From NCBI RefSeq assembly GCF_001425205.1, contig NZ_LMDW01000009.1:1-32729 (forward strand): DNA of 32,729 nucleotides. Reading direction: 5' to 3'. The stretch comes from Variovorax sp. Root411 (GTDB lineage Bacteria; Pseudomonadota; Gammaproteobacteria; Burkholderiales; Burkholderiaceae_C). The translations under genes were made by a program, and so were the position numbers. Shown piece by piece: positions 1-7,101 of the stretch; within the stretch, counting starts at the first letter, position 1, and every line of letters begins with the position of its first letter. The notes under the pieces are model-generated. The model saw only the letters and a program-made list of their open reading frames with translations, made no database searches and had not been told where the DNA came from.

Positions 1-7
1 GCCGCGC

Positions 8-244
8 ATGGCGCGTGGCGTTCGCTCTGCTTCAACACGTCACCGACATCACGCCTTAAACCACCCAGCCGTCAACCACGGCCTCGAGCGGACTATTACC
101 GACGATGTTCATGCCATGACAGAGATCCTGGCGAAGGAGGTTAGGGGCGCTCGCAAGGTTGTGCTTCCGGGAGTTGGGCACATGTCCAACATGGAAGCGC
201 CGGAAGAGGTCAATGTCCTCCTGCTGAAGTTTCTCGCAACCTAA
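8..244 (+). pseudogene. C-terminal remnant of an alpha/beta hydrolase
   Basis: Only the last ~50 codons resemble a known fold. The stretch GVGHMSNMEAPEEVN matches the catalytic-histidine end of alpha/beta hydrolases of the 3-oxoadipate enol-lactonase type, where GxGHxxxxExPxxxN is followed by a final helix (here LLLKFL) and the stop. The first ~27 codons look unlike the fold. A short open stretch in another frame (ending in a stop at 55-57) could be the displaced upstream part, so frameshift decay is likely. The window edge is too close to tell a pseudogene from a gene cut by the window. It converges on the MmgE/PrpD gene. Confidence 0.5.
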
Positions 245-300
245 CGCGACTGTTCGTGATCTCCGGGATAATCCATGCCAATAGGCTAGCCCGGATGGCA

Positions 301-1719
301 CTAGGCATGCGAGCGCACCACGGATCGGCGCAACAAGCTGAAGAAGCCGTACAAGTCGGCGTCGGCCTGCATCCCCGCCTCGAAATAGCCCGTCCACTCG
401 TCTACGATGGCGTCGCCGCAGAGGGGCGCCATGATCCTGTGGAACTTGCCGGCCAAGTCCGCAAACCCCGGAGGCGCCTGCGGACCCCAAGGCAACGCGC
501 TCTGGCCCCCGTGTACCGTCCCATCCCGCGCGGTCACGCTTACCCTGGCATTGAAGGCAGTCGGAAAGGCCTGCTCAAGGTCGGCGTCCGGGGCGAAGTG
601 CACCCGCGCCGCAAGGGCTTGCACCGCGGCATCACCCAACACTCGCGTCTCGAACTGCGACTGGCCGAGGCGGCCATGCAACGCTGCCGCGCCCAAGGCG
701 TAGGGAACGCTGTAGCGGGCCTGGGTAGCATTCCGAAACGGCCCGGCGTCGAAGTACATTCGGCCGACAAATGCTGGCGCTGCCACCTCGATCGCGGCGA
801 TGTCCGCCGCCAAGATGGAATGCGCATCCACCAGGTCCAGCAGCGCTCGCACCGGTGCATGGATCCAGCGGCAGCAAGGATAGGGTTTGAAGTAGGTGTT
901 GAGAATGGCATGACGCGTACCAAGCCCTTCTAGCACTCTGTTCCGCAGTTCCTCGCCGCTTCCCTGCCAGCCGAACACGTGGGCCAGGCCGTCGCGCCCC
1001 TCCAGCAGCTGCGGCGACCCGCGGTAACCCGCCTGGGCCAGCGCAGCGAAATGGAGCCCGCAGTGGTTGGGCCAGCCCGAGTACAGGTTCTTGGCATCCG
1101 AGCCTTCGTAGCCAGGGAAGTACGGCGCCACGGGCAGTAGACAGGTGAAACCGAGCGCGGCTGCCAGGCACTGGGCATCGAGGCCCATCATCCGTCCCGC
1201 CCCCACCGTCGCGGCGACGCCGCCCATGCCGCCGGGGTAGTGCACGCCGCGCGCCAACAAGCCTCGGGAAAACGGCTGGCTAATGCGGTCGCCCACCTCG
1301 TACGCGGCGACGATGGCGACAAGTACCTGCTGGGCGCTCGCGCCATCGCGCTCGGCCAGCGCGAGGATGGCTGGAATGCTGCTGCTACCCCAATGGCCGC
1401 CAAGCGTATTGCCGTCGTCGTACTCCACCTCGTAGGCTGTGGCTCCATTGACCGTGGCAGCCTCGATGGCACCAACCCTCAGCGAGCGGCCCCACAAGGT
1501 CGCCTGCGGCGCCGGGTTGACTGCCGAGGCATAGGCGCTCAGCGCTTGCGCGCCGCGCCCGGGTAGAGCCGCATACGTGGAAGCCAGCAAGTCCATCACG
1601 CACAGGTTGGCTCGCTGCAGCACGGCGGGCGAAAGGTCCGCAAACTGCATGCCGCAGGCATGGTCGGCCAAGGCACGGAAGATGCCTAGGTCGGCGCCGG
1701 TCGGGATTGGCGTCGCCAT
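301..1719 (-). CDS. MmgE/PrpD family protein (2-methylcitrate dehydratase-like)
   Basis: The 472-residue product has the all-helical MmgE/PrpD layout. Near the N-terminus is LQRANLCVMDLLASTYAALP, then NGATAYEVEYDD, HWGSSSIPAILALAE, AAYEVGDRISQPF and GWPNHCGLHFAALA, all landmarks of the family. Known members include 2-methylcitrate dehydratase and cis-aconitate decarboxylase, which add or remove water or CO2 on small polycarboxylates in the cytoplasm. The start at 1719 was chosen because it lies 5 bp past the stop of the upstream binding-protein gene; an in-frame start at 1767 would add 16 residues and overlap that gene. It is the second gene of a two-gene minus-strand operon, so its substrate is probably the ligand imported with that binding protein. 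The exact reaction cannot be read from sequence. Confidence 0.88.
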   Translation of the reverse strand: MATPIPTGADLGIFRALADHACGMQFADLSPAVLQRANLCVMDLLASTYAALPGRGAQALSAYASAVNPAPQATLWGRSLRVGAIEAATVNGATAYEVEYDDGNTLGGHWGSSSIPAILALAERDGASAQQVLVAIVAAYEVGDRISQPFSRGLLARGVHYPGGMGGVAATVGAGRMMGLDAQCLAAALGFTCLLPVAPYFPGYEGSDAKNLYSGWPNHCGLHFAALAQAGYRGSPQLLEGRDGLAHVFGWQGSGEELRNRVLEGLGTRHAILNTYFKPYPCCRWIHAPVRALLDLVDAHSILAADIAAIEVAAPAFVGRMYFDAGPFRNATQARYSVPYALGAAALHGRLGQSQFETRVLGDAAVQALAARVHFAPDADLEQAFPTAFNARVSVTARDGTVHGGQSALPWGPQAPPGFADLAGKFHRIMAPLCGDAIVDEWTGYFEAGMQADADLYGFFSLLRRSVVRSHA

Positions 1720-1724
1720 GCCGC

Positions 1725-2690
1725 TCAGTCCACCTTGGCGCCCGAGGTGCGGACCACCGAGCTCCATCGCGTCTCCTCAGACTTTATAAAAGACGTCGCA
1801 GCCGCTTGTGTGCCCTGGAGGGACTGCGCTCCGATGCCGGCCAACGTCTTCTTAACCTCTTCGGACTGCAGCGACTTGTTGACCGCTGAATTGATGCGGT
1901 CCAGCACCGGCTGAGGCGTCCCCGCAGGCGCGACCATGCCGATCCAGGCCGAAATGGTGAAGTCAGGGAAGCCGAGTTCAGCCGCAGTGGGAACGCCGGG
2001 CGCGCCCGAGATGCGAGTCTTCGATGTCACCATAAGTGCGCGCACCTTCTGGGCGGCGATCAGCGGCGTAGCCACTGTCATGGTGTCGAGAAACAGGTGA
2101 ACCTGACCACCCATGACATCAGCCACCGCGGGGGCCCCGCCGCGATAGGGCACGTGCACCATGGAAATCTTGGCCATGTCGGAGAACCAATGCATGCCCA
2201 GGTGACCGATGGTGCCCGCCCCGCCGGACGCGTATGTCATCTTGCCGGGGTTCGCCCTGGCCTGTGCGAGCAGCGCGGGCAGGTCATTGATCGACGAGTT
2301 CGGGCCGGTTTCCAGCACGAACGGCACCTCAGCAAGCAAGGCGACCGGCACCAGGTCAGATTGCTTGTAGGGCAGGCGGCTGTACAGACTGGGGTTCACT
2401 GTGAAGCTGTTGCCGACCACCCCTAGCGTATAGCCGTCCGGCGCCGCCTTGGCCACCACATCGGTCCCGATGCTGCCGCCGGCGCCCCCCTTGTTCTCCA
2501 CCAGCACGGGCTGACCGAGGATGCGAGAAACACCGTTAGCGACGATGCGCGCAACCAAGTCGGTCGTGCCGCCAGCGGCGAAGGGCACGATAAAACGGAC
2601 CGGACGATCCGGATAGGCCTGCGCGTGGGTGACGCCGGCAAAAGCGACGCAGGCAAGGCAGGCGCCGAAGCGGGTGATAAATCTGTGCAT
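1725..2690 (-). CDS. Bug/TctC-family periplasmic solute-binding protein
   Basis: This 321-residue protein is a tripartite-tricarboxylate-transporter type substrate receptor. A signal peptide (residues 1-23, ending THA/QA) is followed by the family landmark YPDRPVRFIVPFAAGG, then LGQPVLVENKGGAGGSIG and the C-terminal helix with SFIKSEETRWSSVVRTSGAKVD-type spacing. These proteins clamp carboxylate or aromatic-acid ligands in the periplasm. No tctA or tctB membrane genes are in the window, as is usual for the many orphan Bug proteins of Burkholderiales. The gene leads the pair with the MmgE/PrpD gene, with 5 bp between them. A weak AGGAA ribosome site precedes the ATG. The upstream gap carries two LysR-type boxes that may control it. 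Confidence 0.93.
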   Translation of the reverse strand: MHRFITRFGACLACVAFAGVTHAQAYPDRPVRFIVPFAAGGTTDLVARIVANGVSRILGQPVLVENKGGAGGSIGTDVVAKAAPDGYTLGVVGNSFTVNPSLYSRLPYKQSDLVPVALLAEVPFVLETGPNSSINDLPALLAQARANPGKMTYASGGAGTIGHLGMHWFSDMAKISMVHVPYRGGAPAVADVMGGQVHLFLDTMTVATPLIAAQKVRALMVTSKTRISGAPGVPTAAELGFPDFTISAWIGMVAPAGTPQPVLDRINSAVNKSLQSEEVKKTLAGIGAQSLQGTQAAATSFIKSEETRWSSVVRTSGAKVD

Positions 2691-2770
2691 GGCGGTCGAA
2701 GTTCCTAAGCAAGGGAACCCACTCTAGGCCGCCGCCGCCCTTAGGGACAACGAAGATCGCTGCAGCCACG

Positions 2771-2787
2771 CATAAGCGCAATTTATG
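2771..2787. promoter_or_regulatory. Candidate LysR-type operator box 1 (T-N11-A)
   Basis: CATAAGCGCAATTTATG reads ATAA-N7-TTAT, the T-N11-A dyad expected for LysR-type regulators. It sits about 80 bp upstream of the minus-strand Bug gene, inside the divergent gap. A second site of the same build lies 106 bp away. Confidence 0.5.
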
Positions 2788-2876
2788 GTGCGGCAACAGC
2801 CGGGTACCGGACGGCCAACTTTCCAGCAGGAACTCGCGTACGCCTTGCCCATCCGTTCAAGCTTGCCCGAGTACAC

Positions 2877-2893
2877 GATAACGGCGGCTTATG
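2877..2893. promoter_or_regulatory. Candidate LysR-type operator box 2 (T-N11-A)
   Basis: GATAACGGCGGCTTATG repeats the ATAA-N7-TTAT plan of the first box and, like it, runs on into GTG (TTATGGTG). The 106-bp spacing is close to ten helical turns, so both boxes would face the same side of the DNA. It lies about 75 bp before the plus-strand GTG start at 2968. Confidence 0.5.
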
Positions 2894-2967
2894 GTGACCT
2901 CGAACCATCTTCATTGGCTTTGAGCACGCGCTCTCACTAGATTAGGACCCAACCTATCGGAGCCATC

Positions 2968-3165
2968 GTGAAAAATTCGATCGTCGGTATCGCCTGCATG
3001 CTGTCTGCCCTTTTCCTTTCCATCGTGCAGGCCGCGAATGCTGCCCTCCCAAGGGCCGGCCTGCCCGTCGGGACCAACTCACCAGAGGAATTCTCCGCCC
3101 AGATACGGAATGACGTGCTCCGGTGGTGCACCGTGATCGAAAAGAACCACATCACGGTGCAGTAG
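2968..3165 (+). pseudogene. Internally deleted Bug/TctC gene: signal peptide joined to C-terminal helix
   Basis: The 65-codon frame starts with a convincing signal peptide (MKNSIVGIACMLSALFLSIV, cleavage after ANA). About seven residues later it continues as the last ~35 residues of a Bug protein. The tail GLPVGTNSPEEFSAQIRNDV followed by W-x-TVIEK lines up with the tail of the third Bug protein of this window (GLVIGGGSPDEFKIFIAKES, then WGTIIKK). Roughly 250 central residues that form the ligand cleft are missing, yet the frame is kept. The start is GTG with CGGAG five bases upstream. It most likely records an in-frame deletion and would not bind ligand. A selected secreted mini-protein is possible but less likely. 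Confidence 0.65.
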
Positions 3166-3193
3166 TCCCAAGCGCCCGAACTGAGGAGATCAG

Positions 3194-3229
3194 ATGAAAC
3201 ATCGACGCATAACTGAGGAGACGAGATGA
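3194..3229 (+). other. Eleven-codon leader ORF from a duplicated ribosome site
   Basis: The segment AACTGAGGAGA..AGATGAAAC occurs twice, at 3179 and 3211 (32-bp period). The first copy opens a tiny frame, MKHRRITEETR, whose stop overlaps the start of the hydrolase gene as ATGA. A ribosome finishing the leader could restart on the hydrolase. The simplest view is a tandem duplication of the translation start. Nothing shows that the peptide itself has a role. Confidence 0.4.
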
Positions 3230-4026
3230 AACGCAGAAACTTGATCGCGGGCGCCGCCCTTCCCGTACTTGCCTTGGCTTCAGGACAGAAGGCACTAGCC
3301 GCCGGCCCGTTGCGCACCTTCGTGCTGGTGCATGGGGCATGGCACGGCGGATGGTGCTGGTCACGAGTGGCCACACGACTGCGTGCCGCAGGGCACACGG
3401 TGCACACGCCGACGCTGACCGGCCTCGGCGAGCGGCGGCATCTCATCTCGCCTCAAGTCAATCTCGACACCCACGTCGAGGATGTAGTGAACTTGCTGGA
3501 ATTCGAGGACTTACGGGACGTGGTTCTGGTGGGTCACAGCTACGGCGGCATCATGATCACCGGCGTGGCCGACCGCATGCCCGAGCGGCTGCGGCAATTG
3601 GTTTTCCTCGACTCTCTCTTGCTGGAACCTGGCAAGAGCCTGTTCTCGAGCTTTCCCAAAGAAGTGGTGCAGCAACGGCTGAAGGCAATTCGAGAAACCG
3701 GTGGTGGCGTGGGCGCCGCCCCTGCGCTGCCGCCTGCCGCCTTCGGCGTGAAGGACCCCGAAGATGCGAAGTGGGTGGCCGCACGGCTGACGCCCCAGCC
3801 GGTGGGCACCTACCTCCAGCCACTGCTCTTGCAGTCACCGGCAGGCAACGGCTTAAAGCGCACCTACATCGACTGCACCGGAGACCCGATTGCGACGTTG
3901 GAGCCGACCAAGGTCCGCGTACGACAAGACCCGTCGTGGTCGGTTCGCACACTGGCAACTGGCCACAACGCAATGGTGACCGCACCCGAGGCGTTGACGC
4001 GCCTGCTGCAAGAAATCGCCGCGTGA
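3226..4026 (+). CDS. Exported alpha/beta hydrolase (esterase-like)
   Basis: The 266-residue product opens with a twin-arginine-like leader (MKRRNLIAG, then a hydrophobic stretch to about residue 25), so it is probably exported. The mature part has the fold's landmarks: LVHGAWHGGWCW (oxyanion loop, residues 34-45), GHSYGG with nucleophile Ser105, and a C-terminal GHNAM that supplies the catalytic histidine. HGAWHGGWCW is typical of the plant methylesterase/hydroxynitrile-lyase-like branch, whose bacterial members are mostly esterases. The ATG at 3226 has GAGGAG upstream and is overlapped by the leader frame. The stop is 20 bp before a second hydrolase gene. Export fits a role in cutting an ester in the periplasm before uptake; the substrate is not known. 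Confidence 0.88.
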   Translation: MKRRNLIAGAALPVLALASGQKALAAGPLRTFVLVHGAWHGGWCWSRVATRLRAAGHTVHTPTLTGLGERRHLISPQVNLDTHVEDVVNLLEFEDLRDVVLVGHSYGGIMITGVADRMPERLRQLVFLDSLLLEPGKSLFSSFPKEVVQQRLKAIRETGGGVGAAPALPPAAFGVKDPEDAKWVAARLTPQPVGTYLQPLLLQSPAGNGLKRTYIDCTGDPIATLEPTKVRVRQDPSWSVRTLATGHNAMVTAPEALTRLLQEIAA

Positions 4027-4046
4027 GTCGGCGCACGGAGACACAA

Positions 4047-4958
4047 ATGAAGACCAACCAAATCGATCTGTCGCGACGTGGCCTGCTGGCAGTCGCGGGG
4101 GCCGCTGCGGCCACACTGGGTGCGGGTTGCGGCGGTGCATCAGCATCAGCAACAACAGCAACGGCGGCAGCAGCAACGACGCCGCTCGCCCGTCTGTTCT
4201 CTACTGAAGTGGGCGCGGGCAAAAACCTCATGCTGCTGCATGGCTGGACTTGCGACTCGCACGACTGGAGCTGGCAGTTGCCTGTGCTCGAGAGCAAATA
4301 CCGCGTTGTCGCGGTTGACTTGCGTGGGCATGGGAGGTCCGAGGTGATGCCCTCAGGCGCATACATGCCTTCTGACTACGTGGCCGACATCGAGTCGCTG
4401 ATCTCGACCCGGTATGCTGGCCAGAAGTTCATCCTGATGGGGCATTCCATGGGGGGACAAGTCGCCGCGCGTCTCGCGGCCCAGAGACCCGACGTGGTGA
4501 GCGCGGTGATTTCGGTCGACGGCTCACTTGGTTTCCCCGAGGCTTTTGGCTCGGTACTCCAGCAGGGCGTAAGCGCGTTACAAACCGGCGATCTAGCAAT
4601 TGTCGGCCCGGCTCAGTTTGACTCACTCTACGACGCTTCAACCGCTGCGGCTTTCAAGCGATGGCATGCAAGGCGTCTCCAGGGCATGTCGCCGCAAGCC
4701 GTGCGCGAATCGGTCGGCCCCCTGTTCCTGGGCCCCGGGCAGGTGGGCGTCGGGGTGGCCAGCGAAACTTTCTGCAGAAGCTTAACGCTGCCGTTTTATC
4801 ACCTCTGTCGCACTCCAGATCAAGCGACGGCTATGCGCCCTTGGTTCTCGAATCCGAAGTCGAAAGTCGAATTTTGGGCCAATACGGGGCACTGGATCCA
4901 GCAGGACCAGCCGGATGCATTGAACGCCGCCGTGACCACCTGGATCGATGCACTGTAG
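4047..4958 (+). CDS. Exported alpha/beta hydrolase with Tat-type leader
   Basis: The frame stays open far upstream, but the real start is the ATG at 4047. Only from there does the product begin with a Tat-like leader, SRRGLLAVAGAAAATLGAG (residues 9-27). An Ala/Ser/Thr-rich linker follows (about residues 31-45), then a classic hydrolase domain: LLHGWTCDSHDW, DLRGHGRS, GHSMGGQVA with nucleophile Ser134, and TGHWIQQDQPDALN near residue 284 with the catalytic histidine. Total length is 303 residues. The Cys at 28 lacks a good lipobox, so lipidation is doubtful. It follows the other hydrolase by 20 bp and is probably co-transcribed. The two enzymes are only distantly alike and may act on different bonds. 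The reaction is unassigned. Confidence 0.88.
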   Translation: MKTNQIDLSRRGLLAVAGAAAATLGAGCGGASASATTATAAAATTPLARLFSTEVGAGKNLMLLHGWTCDSHDWSWQLPVLESKYRVVAVDLRGHGRSEVMPSGAYMPSDYVADIESLISTRYAGQKFILMGHSMGGQVAARLAAQRPDVVSAVISVDGSLGFPEAFGSVLQQGVSALQTGDLAIVGPAQFDSLYDASTAAAFKRWHARRLQGMSPQAVRESVGPLFLGPGQVGVGVASETFCRSLTLPFYHLCRTPDQATAMRPWFSNPKSKVEFWANTGHWIQQDQPDALNAAVTTWIDAL

Positions 4959-5072
4959 TTGCCGGAAAAGGCCCGGCCGCCGTAGCTACCGACCATCCAA
5001 GCGCGCCACTGATCGAGTTGCCGCCCGCGAAGACGCCTTAACCCGACTTGATCCCACCGTTACCCCCATCCG

Positions 5073-6071
5073 ATGAGACCCTCCGCGATGACATCAATCC
5101 TGCGCTGCGCCGCTGTGCTCGGTCTGTCCCTGATGGCGGCCGGCGGCACCATAGCCCAAACGGCCGCCACCTGGCCCGTGCGCACCGTGCGCCTGATTTC
5201 ACCATACCCAACCGGTGGCGGGCCCGACGCGATCTCGCGCGTGCTGGCCGACAAGCTGGCGCGAAAGTGGGGCCAACCCGTGGTTGTGGAGAATCGCCCG
5301 GGCGCCAACGGGTTCATCGCCATCGATGCGTTCAAGCGCGGCGCCAAGGACGGACACGACCTGATCCAGTTGGACAGCGTTCACTTGGTAGCTTATCCGT
5401 TCATGTTCAAGAAGCTGCCATACGACGCGAACAACGACTTCGACGTGCAGGCCACATTATTCAAGGCTTACATGATGGTGGTCGTGCCCACCCAGAGCAA
5501 GTACAAGTCTCTCGGCGATTTCACAGCCGATGCCAAAGCCAACCCTGGAAAGCTGGACTACGGTTCATGGTCCATTGGAAATCCGGTTCATCTAGGGATG
5601 GAAGACTTCCAAGCTCTGACTGGAACCAAGCTCCAGCACGTCGTGTACAAGGAAACGTCCCAGCTCTACACATCTGTTGCCACCGGCGAACTGCCGGTCA
5701 CCATGGGAACGGCTGGTACGACGGGTCCACTGTACAAGGCAGGCAAGGTGCGCTTTCTAGCAGTAGCAGCGCCGCAACGTCTGGCTGCCTACCCCGATGT
5801 GCAGACTGTTGCAGAGGCTGGCGGACCCAAGGATTTCGAAGTCAGCGGATGGAACGTCATTGCCGCACCGAAGGGGCTGCCGCTCCAAATACAGGAAAAG
5901 ATTCGCGGCGACGTCGCTGAGGCTCTGGCGGGGTTGGACGTCGCAGAACGCTACGCCACTTTTGGCTACGTGCCGCTTTCTTTGAGCCGCGAACAGACCG
6001 CGGTCTTCGTCACCTCCGAGGCGAAACGACACAACTTGATCATCAAGCGCGCCAACATTGTGCTCGATTAG
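5073..6071 (+). CDS. Bug/TctC-family periplasmic solute-binding protein
   Basis: The 332-residue protein has a signal peptide ending near GTIAQ and the family start WPVRTVRLISPYPTGGGPDA, then WGQPVVVENRPGANGFIAID and the usual hydrophobic core blocks. A second ATG at 5088 gives a slightly shorter leader (MTSILRCAAVLGLSLMAAG) and is equally plausible. The C-terminal helix (AVFVTSEAKRHNLIIKRANI) lacks the tryptophan seen in the other copies here, so the ligand may differ. It lies 114 bp after the hydrolase gene and 43 bp before the AroE-like gene. Its role would be capture of a carboxylate in the periplasm. Confidence 0.92.
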   Translation: MRPSAMTSILRCAAVLGLSLMAAGGTIAQTAATWPVRTVRLISPYPTGGGPDAISRVLADKLARKWGQPVVVENRPGANGFIAIDAFKRGAKDGHDLIQLDSVHLVAYPFMFKKLPYDANNDFDVQATLFKAYMMVVVPTQSKYKSLGDFTADAKANPGKLDYGSWSIGNPVHLGMEDFQALTGTKLQHVVYKETSQLYTSVATGELPVTMGTAGTTGPLYKAGKVRFLAVAAPQRLAAYPDVQTVAEAGGPKDFEVSGWNVIAAPKGLPLQIQEKIRGDVAEALAGLDVAERYATFGYVPLSLSREQTAVFVTSEAKRHNLIIKRANIVLD

Positions 6072-6114
6072 TCGGTCGCCTTTCCCCAATTCTTAGCAAC
6101 TACAAGGACCGAAC

Positions 6115-6984
6115 ATGATTTCCGGAACGACCGAGATCGTCGTCATCGCTGGTGCGCCTATTAGACAAGTGAAGTCGCCACAAAACTTCAACCAGTGGTT
6201 CGAGTCGAGAGGTCAGGACACCGCAATGATCGCCATCGACCTCGCCGCTGAGCGCGTGGGAGCATTCGCAGAAGCCGCCCGCGGGTGGCAGAACCTTCGC
6301 GGCGTGGTGGTGACGGTGCCACATAAGCAGGTATTCGCAAAGCTGTGCGATGTGCTCACGCCGCGTGCAGAAGCGCTCGGTGCAGCGAATGTTATTCGCC
6401 GCGATGCAAACGGCACGCTCACAGGAGACATGGTCGATGGCTTTGGCTTCCTTGGCGCGGCAGGTGGGCATGGCTTTTCCAGCCCCGGACGAAAGGCTCT
6501 GGTGATCGGCGCTGGGGGCGTGGGAAGCGCGATTGCATTCGCCTTGTGTGAAACCGGCGTCGCGCAGCTCCGGCTGATGGATGTCAACCCCGATCGTCTG
6601 AGTGCACTCGCGACCATGCTCCGGGAACATTTCCCAAATGTAGAAATCTTGTTGAGCTGCGACTCGCTTGCTTCACTGGATCTCGTTGTGAATGCCACGC
6701 CCATCGGCATGGCCACGGCCCTCGACGCAGCCAGCGAACCCGGCTTGCCATTGCCAGCGGCTCTGCTTGACACGCTTTCTCCCGGCGCGCTGGTCGCCGA
6801 TGTCGTGACGTCGCCGGACATCACCCCCTTACTTGCTTTAGCAAAGGCCAAAGGTTGCCGAATTCAGAAAGGCGCCGAGATGGCGAAGGCGCAGCTCGAG
6901 TTCCTGGGCGGATTCATGGGCGTGATGCCTGCAGTCGATCCGGAACGTCTTCTTCAGCCGACTCAGGCGCCTGCCGCATCGTGA
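6115..6984 (+). CDS. Shikimate/quinate dehydrogenase-like (AroE family) oxidoreductase, probably NAD-dependent
   Basis: The 289-residue product shows the two-domain AroE plan. The substrate domain has PIRQVKSPQNFN, VVVTVPHK with catalytic Lys71, GAANVI and GDMVDGFGF with catalytic Asp108. The Rossmann domain has GAGGVGSAIAFAL, and EMAKAQLEF near the end keeps the substrate-binding Gln. Two departures stand out. The first of the paired carboxylate-binding serines (S-x-S in biosynthetic AroE) is Val19. The cofactor loop reads MDVNPDRL instead of the NRT..R of NADP enzymes, so NAD is the likely cofactor. This suits a catabolic dehydrogenase acting on a shikimate-like hydroxy ring acid rather than housekeeping aromatic synthesis. 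It sits between a binding-protein gene and two flavoprotein genes. Confidence 0.88.
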   Translation: MISGTTEIVVIAGAPIRQVKSPQNFNQWFESRGQDTAMIAIDLAAERVGAFAEAARGWQNLRGVVVTVPHKQVFAKLCDVLTPRAEALGAANVIRRDANGTLTGDMVDGFGFLGAAGGHGFSSPGRKALVIGAGGVGSAIAFALCETGVAQLRLMDVNPDRLSALATMLREHFPNVEILLSCDSLASLDLVVNATPIGMATALDAASEPGLPLPAALLDTLSPGALVADVVTSPDITPLLALAKAKGCRIQKGAEMAKAQLEFLGGFMGVMPAVDPERLLQPTQAPAAS

Positions 6985-7101
6985 CGATGAAAGGTTGTAA
7001 GCGGAAGCCGTGGTCAGCGTGGCACGCAACTGGCGATTGGATCGTCGCTTGCCTTGTGCCACGCGAGCAGGGCATACAAACAGAGCTTCAAAGTGAAAAA
7101 A

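Noticed and set aside
3339..4046. Long upstream extension of the second hydrolase frame
   Set aside because: It lies over the first hydrolase in another frame; the Tat leader and homology start only at 4047.
4140..4190. CAGCAACAACAGCAACGG-like run as a repeat element
   Set aside because: It encodes the Ala/Ser/Thr linker after the Tat leader and is simple low-complexity coding sequence.
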